Of a DNA stretch of 64,000 bases, positions 1-8,282 are shown piece after piece. The notes beneath the pieces are model-generated. The model made no database searches, was not told the DNA's origin, and saw only the letters and a program-made list of their open reading frames with translations. Made by a program: the position numbers and the translations under genes. This DNA is from Galbibacter orientalis DSM 19592 (lineage in GTDB: Bacteria; Bacteroidota; Bacteroidia; Flavobacteriales; Flavobacteriaceae). The DNA is taken from positions 1,554,501-1,618,500 of the forward strand of contig NZ_JH651379.1 of assembly GCF_000260115.1 (NCBI RefSeq), read 5' to 3'. The stretch's first letter is position 1, and every line of letters begins with the position of its first letter.

Positions 1-452
1 TAGGAACCTTTACAGGTTATTCTGCAATTTGTCTTGCTGAAGGATTGGCTAAAGATGGGATGCTACATACAATAGACATTAATGAGGAACTCTATGTTTT
101 TCAGCAAAAATATTTTGAAAAAAGTGGGTTAAAAGATCAGATAAAGCAATATACTGGAGATGCGTTGGAGATAATTCCGAAGATAGACGCAAAGTTTGAC
201 CTTGTTTTTATAGATGCAGACAAACCAAATTATGTAAACTATTTTGATTTGATTATTGATAAAATGAATTCAGGAGGAGTGATTTTATCCGATAATGTTT
301 TATGGAGTGGGAAGGTTGTGGAAAAATTAAAGAAGGGAGATAAAAGTACAGAAGCTTTATTGGAATACAATAAAAAACTTAAAGAAGATCCACGCATAGA
401 AACTGTATTACTTCCTATTCGAGATGGTTTAACAGTAAGCAGGGTTATTTAA
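1..452 (+). CDS. Class I SAM-dependent O-methyltransferase, 5' truncated
   Basis: The frame is open to the left edge, so the N-terminus lies outside the window; the first visible codons read GTFTGYSA, the glycine-rich SAM-binding motif I. Further on, FIDADKPNY is the conserved metal/SAM motif of the catechol/caffeoyl-CoA O-methyltransferase family (Pfam Methyltransf_3), and LSDNVLWSG near the C-terminus also fits. These cytosolic enzymes move a methyl group from SAM to a hydroxyl, usually with a divalent metal. The substrate cannot be told. The stop codon is followed immediately by a dispersed hairpin repeat, and the next genes run convergently. Confidence 0.9.
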   Translation, partial: GTFTGYSAICLAEGLAKDGMLHTIDINEELYVFQQKYFEKSGLKDQIKQYTGDALEIIPKIDAKFDLVFIDADKPNYVNYFDLIIDKMNSGGVILSDNVLWSGKVVEKLKKGDKSTEALLEYNKKLKEDPRIETVLLPIRDGLTVSRVI

Positions 453-557
453 TCCCTCATTGAGGGTTTAATTTATTCTCTCTGCGAGAGTTTGTTTCAA
501 AGGACCATAATTATTAAGATCTTAAAGTTGTTTCTTCTGAATGCCTTTTGATATTAC
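450..557. repeat. Dispersed hairpin repeat, family A, degenerate copy
   Basis: The stretch begins at the methyltransferase stop codon with the family's first hairpin (CCCTCATTGAGGG) and ends just short of the PAP2 stop. The middle and right parts are diverged, keeping only traces such as TTTCTTCTGAAT. It fills the whole gap between two convergent genes. Confidence 0.5.
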
Positions 558-558
558 C

Positions 559-1113
559 TTAAAGTTGTAACACCCATCGCTTGTGGATTTTATTAAAAGT
601 AAGCGCAATTAAAACCCCTACTAAAGCACCAATTAAAATATCTGAAGGGTAATGCACTCCAACATAGATTCTGCTGAAAGAAAATAGAATTGGCCAGATA
701 TAAAATGCATAAATCCATTTGAATCTATGCTTTAAGATAAGTACAAAAAATGTGCAAGCGGCAAAAGAATTTGCAGCATGACCAGAAAAGAAACTATACG
801 ACCCCGGTTCAATAAGAATTCTAATGAGTTCTGTAAACTCATCATTTCCACTAGGCCTTGTTCTGGCTATAATTATTTTTACTAAATGAGTAAGTGTACT
901 TGTAGTTAAAATGAGTCCGATGCTCAATAATAATGTTTTGAATAACTGTCTTCTTTTGTAGGCAATTATAATCAAAACTAAAATTAGAAGGTAAAGTGGT
1001 AGCCAAGTTACGGGCTGGGTAACAGTTCTCCAAAAAGTATCGTAGTTTTCTACTCCAAGATTGTTTAAGAAAATTAACAAATCCCGGTCGTACTCCAGGA
1101 GTTTTTCAAACAT
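559..1113 (-). CDS. PAP2-family membrane phosphatase
   Basis: This 184-aa protein has the three phosphatase signature motifs of the type 2 phosphatidic acid phosphatase family: K79..R84-R86-P87, SGHA at 110-113, and SR..H..D at 147-158 (SRIYVGVHYPSD). Hydrophobic segments around 36-52, 58-78, 117-126 and 155-172 predict a multipass inner-membrane protein with the active site facing the periplasm. Likely substrates are lipid phosphates or undecaprenyl diphosphate; the sequence does not decide between them. Its ATG overlaps the tatA stop by one base (TAATG), so the two are translationally coupled. Confidence 0.92.
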   Translation of the reverse strand: MFEKLLEYDRDLLIFLNNLGVENYDTFWRTVTQPVTWLPLYLLILVLIIIAYKRRQLFKTLLLSIGLILTTSTLTHLVKIIIARTRPSGNDEFTELIRILIEPGSYSFFSGHAANSFAACTFFVLILKHRFKWIYAFYIWPILFSFSRIYVGVHYPSDILIGALVGVLIALTFNKIHKRWVLQL

Positions 1114-1385
1114 TAAAGTTTACGTTTTACAGAACCTGAAAAATCTTCTATTTCGTCTCTTACTTGACCGATTTCCTTTTGAATATCTTTAGTAAAACTA
1201 GTATCGACTCCATTTTTGTCTGCACTTTTTTGGATCTCAGACTTTACTTCATTTGTAGCATCTTTAAGCTGACGCATACCTTTTCCTAGTCCTCTGGCAA
1301 TTTCGGGAAGCTTATCGGCACCAAAAATCATCACTACTAAGAATAGGATGAATACAATCTCTGCTCCGCTAATAAATAAAAACAT
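1113..1385 (-). CDS. tatA: Sec-independent translocase subunit TatA/TatB-like
   Basis: A 90-aa protein with one N-terminal membrane helix (about residues 4-20), the FGADKLPE hinge, an amphipathic helix (RGLGKGMRQLKDA) and a charged, probably helical tail. This is the standard TatA/B build; TatA oligomers form the pore that exports folded twin-arginine proteins. A glycine, not glutamate, follows the phenylalanine of the hinge, and the length is typical of TatA. No tatC is in the window. It is the first gene of a two-gene unit with the PAP2 phosphatase. Confidence 0.9.
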   Translation of the reverse strand: MFLFISGAEIVFILFLVVMIFGADKLPEIARGLGKGMRQLKDATNEVKSEIQKSADKNGVDTSFTKDIQKEIGQVRDEIEDFSGSVKRKL

Positions 1386-1397
1386 ATTCCTTGCTTT

Positions 1398-1440
1398 TTT
1401 AATCCTTCATGGGCTTAGCCCAAGACGGTTGATTGACTTT
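1398..1440. repeat. Dispersed repeat, family A, right-end fragment
   Basis: Only the right part of the family is recognisable: AATCCTTCAT followed by GGGCTTAGCCCAAGACGGTTGATTGA, similar to the third hairpin and terminal GTTGATT of full copies. It lies just upstream of tatA and so may form part of its leader. Confidence 0.4.
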
Positions 1441-1504
1441 TTGTCAACACAAATATAATGAAGTTTATTTCCAAATAAGAAAACATTTAACTAATCAAAT
1501 TAAA

Positions 1505-2071
1505 TTATTCAGCATAGGGATTTTTGTATTCTTTTCCTTCTAGAATATTTAACATATCTTTTTCTAATGTTTCGATAGTATATTCTACAATTCTGTTTAT
1601 TTCTTTTCCATCTTTATAAAAGATAAAAGTTGGCACATTTGTAATGTTTAAGCCTTCTTCTAAATTTTCAGGAGTGGTTTTCTCTCGAGTCATGGTTATT
1701 AAGGTGAGGTTTTTATACGCATAGTCCGCTTCATCCATTATTTTAAAAAAGTGAGGAACCTCTCTTTGACTATCGCTACACCATGTTCCCATAAAAATTT
1801 TAATCTCTAGATTTTTTACTAGTGGTTTAAGGGAATTTATAATTTCTGGAGCTGCTTTATATTCATTATAAGTGCTTACAAACCATTCGTTGTGAGGCTC
1901 TTTTTCAAGGTCTTCTCTTGTGTGGTACCCTACAAGAATATCGTCTTTGGCTTTCTCAACTTCAGATTTTTTTGTAGTTGTTTCTGTAGGATTTTCTTCA
2001 GATTTTTTTGCTTTTGTACCACAGGAAAAAGTGAAAGCAATTACGGATAGCAATAAAATAATTTTTCTCAT
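1505..2071 (-). CDS. Thioredoxin-fold lipoprotein
   Basis: With the start at the ATG at 2071 the 188-aa product begins with a short basic stretch, a hydrophobic run and FSCG, a typical lipobox, so it should be a lipoprotein. A Thr/Lys/Glu-rich linker follows, then a thioredoxin-like domain with GTWCSDSQREVPHF and the cis-proline region NVPTFIFYKDG. The active site is C-x-x-S (CSDS), so it has one redox cysteine only, which suggests a monothiol or non-reductase role. An in-frame start further upstream (2137) would hide the signal peptide inside the protein and is rejected. Confidence 0.85.
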   Translation of the reverse strand: MRKIILLLSVIAFTFSCGTKAKKSEENPTETTTKKSEVEKAKDDILVGYHTREDLEKEPHNEWFVSTYNEYKAAPEIINSLKPLVKNLEIKIFMGTWCSDSQREVPHFFKIMDEADYAYKNLTLITMTREKTTPENLEEGLNITNVPTFIFYKDGKEINRIVEYTIETLEKDMLNILEGKEYKNPYAE

Positions 2072-2122
2072 ATATTTTTTGTGTTTATTCTTTTTTAAAG
2101 AAAAGGAGGATAAGTATAAAAA

Positions 2123-2168
2123 AAACAGTCTTTTCAAAGTATAGCTTTTAAGTTTGAAAAGACTGTTT
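2123..2168 (-). terminator. Rho-independent terminator of gpmI
   Basis: A perfect 16-bp inverted repeat (AAACAGTCTTTTCAAA at 2123-2138 and its complement at 2153-2168) lies 12 bases past the gpmI stop. Read on the minus strand the stem is followed by a run of T residues. It separates gpmI from the thioredoxin lipoprotein gene. Confidence 0.88.
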
Positions 2169-2179
2169 GTGTTGTTGTT

Positions 2180-3697
2180 TTAAACTAAAGAGTGTCTTGT
2201 CATTGCTTCTGGTTGTTCAATTCCCATTAGCTTTAAAATTGTAGGAGCAATATCTCCTAAAACACCATCATTAATTTCTTTTAGTTCTTCATCTACCAAA
2301 ATTAGTGGTACTGGATTTGTTGTGTGCGCTGTATTTGGACTCCCATCTGGATTGACCATAGTATCACAATTTCCATGATCGGCAATTACAATAGTTGTGT
2401 AGCCATTTTCTGTAGCTGTAGTAACAACATCTTTAGCACACTCATCTACAGTTTCACATGCTTTTATTGCTGCTTCCATAATACCAGTATGTCCAACCAT
2501 ATCTGGATTTGCAAAGTTTAAACATACAAAATCTACTTCTCCTTTTTTAAGTTCAGGAACAATGCTATCTCGAATTTCATATGCGCTCATTTCTGGTTTT
2601 AAATCGTAAGTAGCAACTTTTGGAGAAGGGCAAAGTAGTCTTTTTTCGTTAGTAAAAGGTTCTTCCCTACCTCCATTGAAAAAGAATGTTACGTGTGGAT
2701 ATTTTTCAGTTTCGGCAATTCTAATTTGGTTTTTACCTGCTTTAGAAATAGTTTCTCCAAGGGTGTCTATAATATTATCTTTATTGTAAACTACATGTAC
2801 ATTTTTAAATGTTTCATCATAATTTGTCATCGTAACAAAGTACACGTCTAACTTGTGCATATTCTGCTCATGAAAATCTTGCTGCGTTAATGCTTGAGAT
2901 AATTGGCGACCTCTATCTGTTCGGAAATTAAAGAATATTACCACATCTCCTTCTTCTACTTTTGCAATGGCTTTATTATTTGCATCTTGGAGAGATATTG
3001 GTTTAATAAACTCATCTGTTACTCCATTGTCGTAACTTTCTTGCATGGCTTCAAGCGCATTTTTGTAAGGAGCACCTTCACCATTTACAATTAAATCGTA
3101 AGCTAGTTTAACACGTTCCCAACGTTTATCTCTGTCCATAGCGTAATAACGACCAATAACAGATGCTAACCTAGCGTTAGTTTTAGCGCAGTGCTTTTGG
3201 ATTTCTTCAATAAACCCTTTTCCGCTTTGTGGGTCAACATCACGTCCGTCTGTAAAAGCATGTACAAAAACATCTTTTAATCCGTAAGCATTGGTAGCAT
3301 CCAAAAGCCCTTCTAAATGTTTTATGTGCGAGTGTACACCACCATCACTTAAAAGTCCTAAGAAATGAACTTTTTTATTATTTTCTTTAGCATATTTAAA
3401 CGCCTTTTGTAACTCTTCTTCTTGAGCCAATGTATTTTTTTCAATAGCCATATTGATTTTGGCTAAATCTTGATATACAATTCTACCAGCCCCTAAATTC
3501 ATGTGGCCAACTTCACTATTTCCCATTTGTCCTTCTGGAAGGCCAACATTCATCCCGTCGGTTAGAAGGTTTGCATTTGGATATTTTTTATATAAAGAAT
3601 CTATAAAAGGGGTGTTTGCATTTTCGATTGCTGAAATTTTTGGATCAGGAGATTTTCCCCAACCATCCAAAATCATTAGTATAACTTTCTTATTCAT
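2180..3697 (-). CDS. gpmI: 2,3-bisphosphoglycerate-independent phosphoglycerate mutase
   Basis: This 505-aa protein matches the iPGM length and layout. LDGWG at residues 10-14 holds a metal-binding Asp, GNSEVGHMNLGAGR carries the phosphorylated Ser (S61), and DHGNCD near the C-terminus gives further Mn ligands of the alkaline-phosphatase superfamily core. The enzyme interconverts 3- and 2-phosphoglycerate in glycolysis and gluconeogenesis in the cytosol. It is monocistronic, bounded by its own terminator. A TATCTTTG element on the minus strand (3718-3725) sits about 20 bases upstream of the start and fits the flavobacterial -7 box. Confidence 0.97.
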   Translation of the reverse strand: MNKKVILMILDGWGKSPDPKISAIENANTPFIDSLYKKYPNANLLTDGMNVGLPEGQMGNSEVGHMNLGAGRIVYQDLAKINMAIEKNTLAQEEELQKAFKYAKENNKKVHFLGLLSDGGVHSHIKHLEGLLDATNAYGLKDVFVHAFTDGRDVDPQSGKGFIEEIQKHCAKTNARLASVIGRYYAMDRDKRWERVKLAYDLIVNGEGAPYKNALEAMQESYDNGVTDEFIKPISLQDANNKAIAKVEEGDVVIFFNFRTDRGRQLSQALTQQDFHEQNMHKLDVYFVTMTNYDETFKNVHVVYNKDNIIDTLGETISKAGKNQIRIAETEKYPHVTFFFNGGREEPFTNEKRLLCPSPKVATYDLKPEMSAYEIRDSIVPELKKGEVDFVCLNFANPDMVGHTGIMEAAIKACETVDECAKDVVTTATENGYTTIVIADHGNCDTMVNPDGSPNTAHTTNPVPLILVDEELKEINDGVLGDIAPTILKLMGIEQPEAMTRHSLV

Positions 3698-3922
3698 GTC
3701 TAATTATTGTTTTCATTCAAAGATACTACTATAAAGTTTTTCTTGAAAAAACATCTATTGCTTTCTTTTAAAAGAAATTAAACCGTCAGAAAATAACTTT
3801 AAAACAACATTTATGTAACACTTTGTACATAAATAAGTTAAACAAAAGTTAAAGCAGGGATTAGAGTGAAACATTCTTATTTTACACACGTCTCTTTTAT
3901 ATAACCAGTAAATTTTATAATT

Positions 3923-4324
3923 ATGAAAAAGCTAGCATTTTTATCAGCTTTACTCTTAGCAGTAGGAGTAACATTTGCAAACACATCAAAAAACGAAAAA
4001 GATCTAGAAACAACTCATCAGGTTTCTGTAATTACAAAATCGCCTAAAGTTTCTCCATTTTGTATGTCTATTGTAAAAGGAGATTTTGACACTGTAAAAA
4101 AACTTATCGATTTAGGAGCAGATGTTAACGCCAAATCTAATGGATTAACACCTGCAATGTATGCCGCTAAATTTAATAGAGTGGATATTTTACAGTTGCT
4201 TATTACTAGAGAGGCAAATTTAAAGGCAAAATGTTCTGAAAAAGGGTTAACAGCAATGGATTATGCTGAGCTTTCTAATGCTCAGGATGCTAAAGCTGTA
4301 CTTGAAAAAGCATTGAATTCTTAA
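3923..4324 (+). CDS. Secreted ankyrin-repeat protein
   Basis: A 133-aa product with a Sec signal peptide (about residues 1-19, ending VTFA) followed by ankyrin-type repeats: SIVKGDFDTVKKLIDLGADVNAK, then GLTPAMYAAKFNRVDILQLLI, then GLTAMDYAELSNAQDAKAVLEKAL. Ankyrin repeats bind other proteins; here the binding would take place in the periplasm. It stands alone with a 225-bp AT-rich leader upstream and a strong terminator downstream. The partner is unknown. Confidence 0.85.
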   Translation: MKKLAFLSALLLAVGVTFANTSKNEKDLETTHQVSVITKSPKVSPFCMSIVKGDFDTVKKLIDLGADVNAKSNGLTPAMYAAKFNRVDILQLLITREANLKAKCSEKGLTAMDYAELSNAQDAKAVLEKALNS

Positions 4325-4371
4325 CATCTAAACTTGATTTGATTTAAGAAATTTAATTTGATTTAGCGATC

Positions 4372-4402
4372 AAAAAATCCCGCCAATGGCGGGATTTTTT
4401 TT
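4372..4402 (+). terminator. Rho-independent terminator of the ankyrin gene
   Basis: ATCCCGCC and GGCGGGAT form a GC-rich stem flanked by six A residues on the left and eight T residues on the right, about 50 bases past the stop codon. It can work in both directions. Confidence 0.9.
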
Positions 4403-4452
4403 AATACTTTCCATGCTAATCTAAATTAACATCCTAAGTTTTTTCCAACAAA

Positions 4453-4620
4453 TTATATCGGAAATCCAGTAAACAATCGGTAAAAGAATGCGTAAATAAC
4501 TACTAAAAGTATCGCAAAGCAAAACCATGAGAAAACTTTTAAAAATGTAGCAACGTATCCATTCTTTAATTCTGAAAAAGAACTAACATAAAGTTCTTTG
4601 AGGAGTAAAAGTGTTGTCAT
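4453..4620 (-). CDS. Small inner-membrane protein, 55 aa
   Basis: Reading the minus strand from the ATG at 4620 gives 55 residues beginning MTTLLLLKELYVSSF and ending RLFTGFPI, with one strong hydrophobic helix (FLKVFSWFCFAILLVVIYAFF). From memory the pattern of a short amphipathic N-terminus, one helix and a final FTGFP-like tail resembles a small conserved flavobacterial family (possibly DUF6747), but I could not check this. The reading frame is clean, with an ATG and TAA. It accounts for most of the gap between the ankyrin gene and the M48 protease. No function can be assigned. Confidence 0.7.
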   Translation of the reverse strand: MTTLLLLKELYVSSFSELKNGYVATFLKVFSWFCFAILLVVIYAFFYRLFTGFPI

Positions 4621-4818
4621 ACAAAATATTTAAAACTAATTAATAAATAATTTTAGCTTTAAATAGATTATTGCAAAGTTAGAGTGTAGGGACTAAAGCT
4701 GATTTATAGAACTCTTTTTTACGAGTTCATACCCTAAATCTAGAAATAATTTTAACAAGAAAAAAAGTGTTAAAGTGAAGAAACGATAAGAAACCGTATT
4801 TTTAGTTAAAACGCAAGT

Positions 4819-5592
4819 TTATAGCGTTTTATACATGTCTATAGCTTCTTGTATTTTCTGAATTCTATTTTCTGGGTCTGGATGTGTGCTTTGAAATTCA
4901 GGAACATTATTTGGTCCGGCTGCGCTTTTTAGAATCTCCATAACTCCAATCATTTCTTCAGGTTTATAACCTGCTTGAATCATAAATTTCACGCCTAAGT
5001 TGTCGCTCTCCAATTCATCATCACGTCCGTATTTCATGTTTACTACATTGGCAATAACAGCCGCCATTTGTGTGGCCGACTGACTCTCACTTCCTACAGC
5101 AACACCGCTTAAGATTCCTTGTGTAAGCCCTTGTTTAGAAATTCTATCCGCAGAATGTCGTCCTACAACATGTCCAATTTCATGTCCTAAAACTCCTGCA
5201 AGCTGATCCTCATTTTCCAATTGAGAAAACAAAGCATAGGTAATAAATACCTGTCCGCCTGGAAGCGCAAAGGCATTAATAGTATTTGGATCGGCTAATA
5301 AATGAAAATCAAATTGATACGGACTTTCGGAAGCAACACTATTAGTTACTAATTTTTCCCCAACAGCATCTACCATTGCTTGGTATTTGTTGTCTGGATA
5401 CAGCCCACCATGTTGTTGTGCCATTTGTGGGGCACTTTGCAAACCAATAGCAATTTCCTCTTCTGGAGTAAGAGAGATATGTTGATCTTTCCCCGTATAT
5501 GGGTTTTTATCCGAAGAAGCACAATACTTTATTATTGCAAATAATGCAATTGCAAGCCCTATAAAAAGTTTAATTCTACTTTTTCCACGCAT
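4819..5592 (-). CDS. M48-family zinc metallopeptidase
   Basis: A 257-aa protein with an N-terminal hydrophobic segment (about 8-23) followed by Cys24, which fits a lipoprotein or a membrane anchor. The catalytic motif HEIGH is at 137-141 and the third zinc ligand is in ELESD at 193-197, the arrangement of the M48 family (BepA/YcaL/LoiP-like). Such proteases process or degrade misassembled outer-membrane proteins in the periplasm. There is no TPR extension, so it is closer to the short YcaL/LoiP type than to BepA. It appears to be transcribed alone. Confidence 0.93.
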   Translation of the reverse strand: MRGKSRIKLFIGLAIALFAIIKYCASSDKNPYTGKDQHISLTPEEEIAIGLQSAPQMAQQHGGLYPDNKYQAMVDAVGEKLVTNSVASESPYQFDFHLLADPNTINAFALPGGQVFITYALFSQLENEDQLAGVLGHEIGHVVGRHSADRISKQGLTQGILSGVAVGSESQSATQMAAVIANVVNMKYGRDDELESDNLGVKFMIQAGYKPEEMIGVMEILKSAAGPNNVPEFQSTHPDPENRIQKIQEAIDMYKTL

Positions 5593-5679
5593 GATTTTAA
5601 TGATAAGTATAGAAGATAGCGATTAAAATTACGAAAAAAAGTCACTTCTAAATAAGTTTTTAAGCGTATTATTAGGATA

Positions 5680-6396
5680 TTATTTTAACGCAGGATTAAT
5701 GTCCATTACGTTGTTTTTAAGATAGTTATTCATAAAACTTTCCGATAAATACTCACTGCCCAATAAGTTATCCGATTTTAAAATGGCAATAATATCTAAA
5801 TTTTGATACGCCTCAAGCATCGGTTTAGAAATTGCTTTGTAACTATAATGCCAAGGCTCATATTTAAAACCTTTTCTATTTGGATTGTCTGTATAAACTA
5901 TATAAAATCCGTAGGTATTTGCATTTTTATCGAGCCATTCTTTCAACTTACAAAAAGGACCAATACCATGGAATTTATCAGGATCCAAAACATCTCCATT
6001 TACTTTTTTATTACCGTCTATAATATCAATATCCGTTCCCCAATGATGTCTCGAAGTTCCAGGAATTGTAGAATATTCAATAATTTTACTAATCGCATTC
6101 TCAGGAGTTAATCCGCTGTTAATATTACTTTTATATTTGCGTTCATAGATTGCTTTTTGGCGTGCAAAATTTCGGTATCCCGACACAACTCTTAGGTTAA
6201 TTCCGTCTTTTTGAGCAGCAGTTTTCATTTTTAAAAAAGCATCGTAGGCCTCTTTCTGTAAGCCAATTCCATCTCCAAATAATACTGGATTTCCTTTACC
6301 TATTAATAGTTCTTCGCTGTATTTTTCTTGAGCATTTCCTTTGGTAAATAGTAATAAACTAATTAATAGGATATTTAAAATGGAGTTGTTTTTCAT
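5680..6396 (-). CDS. M15-family D-alanyl-D-alanine carboxypeptidase (VanY-like)
   Basis: I choose the ATG at 6396, which gives 238 aa starting with a signal peptide (MKNNSILNILLISLLLF...GNAQ). The M15B zinc site is clear: SGYRN (72-76), HHWGTDID (H117, D124) and EPWHYSY (H173). These enzymes trim the terminal D-Ala from peptidoglycan stem peptides in the periplasm. Length and motif order match D-Ala-D-Ala carboxypeptidases. About 60 C-terminal residues follow the catalytic core and match nothing I recognise. Confidence 0.93.
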   Translation of the reverse strand: MKNNSILNILLISLLLFTKGNAQEKYSEELLIGKGNPVLFGDGIGLQKEAYDAFLKMKTAAQKDGINLRVVSGYRNFARQKAIYERKYKSNINSGLTPENAISKIIEYSTIPGTSRHHWGTDIDIIDGNKKVNGDVLDPDKFHGIGPFCKLKEWLDKNANTYGFYIVYTDNPNRKGFKYEPWHYSYKAISKPMLEAYQNLDIIAILKSDNLLGSEYLSESFMNNYLKNNVMDINPALK

Positions 6397-6439
6397 TATA
6401 AAAATAGTTTTTTGGAGCACTTTTTAATGCCTTATTTAT

Positions 6440-6515
6440 TATTGTTGTTTCCTGCTTTCGCCACTACACGGTAGTTGGCTCAATCAGGGCTAGGAAGTTT
6501 CGCTTGGGTTACTTT
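6440..6515. repeat. Dispersed element, family C copy 1
   Basis: This non-coding stretch upstream of the M15 gene holds TTTCCTGCTTTCGCCACTAC followed by TTGGCTCAATCAGGGCTAGG. The same frame of motifs (a pyrimidine-rich CCCGCTTT.GC block, then CTTCAATCGGGGCTA) recurs at 46760-46832, which is why I call it an element. I recall similar intergenic elements from other flavobacteria, but did not compare them here. Confidence 0.45.
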
Positions 6516-6679
6516 TGTAAAGATACTAAACCAATTGTGTCCTATTTATTGATGTTGTTCATTTTTTTTATCAATAAAAAATTATTGTTGTGCTATAAAA
6601 GTTTACGGAATTTATTGGGCTCCATTTATATCAAGGTTCAAATTGGGTTTTCAAAATAGTCTTCTTGCTATTAATGAGA

Positions 6680-6750
6680 ATGAATAAAAAAGGATTTTAG
6701 TAATGTTTTTTCTTATAGAGAAACGGTCTTGTATTTTTACTCGGACATTA
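6680..6750. repeat. Dispersed element, family B copy 1 (compact)
   Basis: GAATAAAAAAGGATTTTAGTAATGTT is followed closely by CGGTCTTGTATTTTTACTCGGACATTAAT. The same two end blocks recur at 37249-37282 and 37624-37655, but there they are separated by about 340 bases. It joins directly onto the family A copy to its right. Confidence 0.55.
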
Positions 6751-6876
6751 ATCCCTCATAGAGGGTCTAATTCCCCAGAGCCTGCGCTGAGTTTACCGAA
6801 GGTCTCTGCGTTGAAATGAATTAAATTTGTTTCCTTTGAATACCTTGTGGGCTTGCCCCGAGGTAGTTGATTGATA
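6750..6876. repeat. Dispersed hairpin repeat, family A
   Basis: A full copy with three potential hairpins: CCCTCATAGAGGG, then AGAGCC...GGTCTCT, then ACCTTG...CGAGGT followed by AGTTGATT. It lies in the 590-bp gap between the M15 gene and kynU. Nothing coding is visible in that gap. Confidence 0.75.
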
Positions 6877-6985
6877 AAAAAATGAACAACATTATTTAGG
6901 GTAGAATTAATACAAAACCTAGTTGTGTTCTTTTAAACTTCGTCCTTCCAAATTAAGTCGTTATTTTTGCGAAAACCTCAAGATT

Positions 6986-8260
6986 ATGCAATTTAAAAAT
7001 ACAGCTGAGTTTGCAAAAAAATTGGATGCACAAGATAAATTGGCTTCTTATAAAGACGAATTTATTTTTCCAGTAATTAACGAAAAGGAAGTAATTTATT
7101 TTACAGGAAACTCTTTAGGACTTCAGCCAAAAAGAAGTCAGAAATACGTAAACGAAATTATGAACGATTGGGGCGGACTCGCTGTAGAAGGTCATTTTAA
7201 AGCAGAAAAACCTTGGTGGGATTATCATGAACGTTTGGCTGCTCCTCTAGCAAAAGTAGTAGGTGCAAAACCAGAAGAAGTAACCGTAATGAATACCCTA
7301 ACGGTAAATCTTCATTTATTAATGGTTTCTTTTTACAGACCTTCAGCAAAGAGATTTAAAATAATATGTGAAGAAAAAGCCTTTCCATCAGATCAATATA
7401 TGTTGGCTAGTCAAGTGCGTTTTCATGGTTTTAATCCAGAAGAGGCTATTGTAGAAGTAAAAAAGAGAGACGGAGAAAACCATTGGCATCTTGAAGATAT
7501 TTTAAAAACAATAGAAGAAGTAGGAGATGAACTTGCGTTAGTGTTAATTGGTGGGGTTAATTATTACAACGGGCAAGTTTTTGACATTAGAACTATTACC
7601 GAAGCAGGACAAAAGCAAGGTGCATTTGTAGGTTGGGATTTGGCACATGCAGCAGGAAATATAAAGTTACAATTACATAATTGGGGAGTGGATTTTGCTG
7701 CTTGGTGCAGTTATAAATATATGAATAGTGGGCCAGGGAATGCATCTGGAATTTTTGTGAATGAAAAATATTTAGATAGAAAAGACATTCCTCGTTTTGA
7801 AGGTTGGTGGGGAACAAAAAAGGAAACACGTTTTTTAATGGAGCCAGAGTTTGAGCCTATGCCAAACGCAGAAGCATGGCAAATTAGTAATGCACCAGTA
7901 TTAAGTATGGCGCCTTATTTGGCATCACTTTCTTTATTTGATGAGGTAAATATGGATTTGCTTATAGAGAAAAGTAAGTTGCTAACTGCATATTTAGAAT
8001 TTGTTTTGCATGAAATTGATGTTGAACTTGGAGAAACTACCATTTTTGAAATTATAACTCCTAAAGATCGCGGGTGTCAATTATCGGTGTTTTTACATGG
8101 ACAAGGGAAGGCGCTCTTTGATTATTTAATGAAAAATGGAGTGATAACCGATTGGAGAGAACCAAATGTAATTAGATTAGCACCAACTCCTTTTTATAAT
8201 TCGTTTGAAGAAATGTATCGTTTCGGACAAATATTAAAACAAGGGATTTTAGAGAATTAA
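6986..8260 (+). CDS. kynU: Kynureninase
   Basis: From the ATG at 6986 the protein is 424 aa, the usual kynureninase length; a longer in-frame start at 6923 adds 21 residues with no family character. It is a fold-type I PLP enzyme with GNSLGLQPK (41-49), the PLP-contacting D218 and H221 (WDLAHAAGN) and the Schiff-base lysine K244 in SYKYMNSGPG. It splits kynurenine or 3-hydroxykynurenine into (hydroxy)anthranilate plus alanine. The next enzyme upstream in the pathway, Kmo, is encoded 6 kb away in the same direction. A TATTTTTG box at 6962-6969 is a possible -7 element. Confidence 0.96.
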   Translation: MQFKNTAEFAKKLDAQDKLASYKDEFIFPVINEKEVIYFTGNSLGLQPKRSQKYVNEIMNDWGGLAVEGHFKAEKPWWDYHERLAAPLAKVVGAKPEEVTVMNTLTVNLHLLMVSFYRPSAKRFKIICEEKAFPSDQYMLASQVRFHGFNPEEAIVEVKKRDGENHWHLEDILKTIEEVGDELALVLIGGVNYYNGQVFDIRTITEAGQKQGAFVGWDLAHAAGNIKLQLHNWGVDFAAWCSYKYMNSGPGNASGIFVNEKYLDRKDIPRFEGWWGTKKETRFLMEPEFEPMPNAEAWQISNAPVLSMAPYLASLSLFDEVNMDLLIEKSKLLTAYLEFVLHEIDVELGETTIFEIITPKDRGCQLSVFLHGQGKALFDYLMKNGVITDWREPNVIRLAPTPFYNSFEEMYRFGQILKQGILEN

Positions 8261-8282
8261 AAATAAATTTATCTATATAAAA

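Noticed and set aside
2072-2137. A longer N-terminus for the thioredoxin-like lipoprotein
   Set aside because: It would place 22 Lys/Phe-rich residues before a clear lipoprotein signal and runs into the gpmI terminator.
6397-6985. A gene in the 590-bp gap before kynU
   Set aside because: The gap is taken up by family C, B and A elements; no frame with protein character is visible on either strand.
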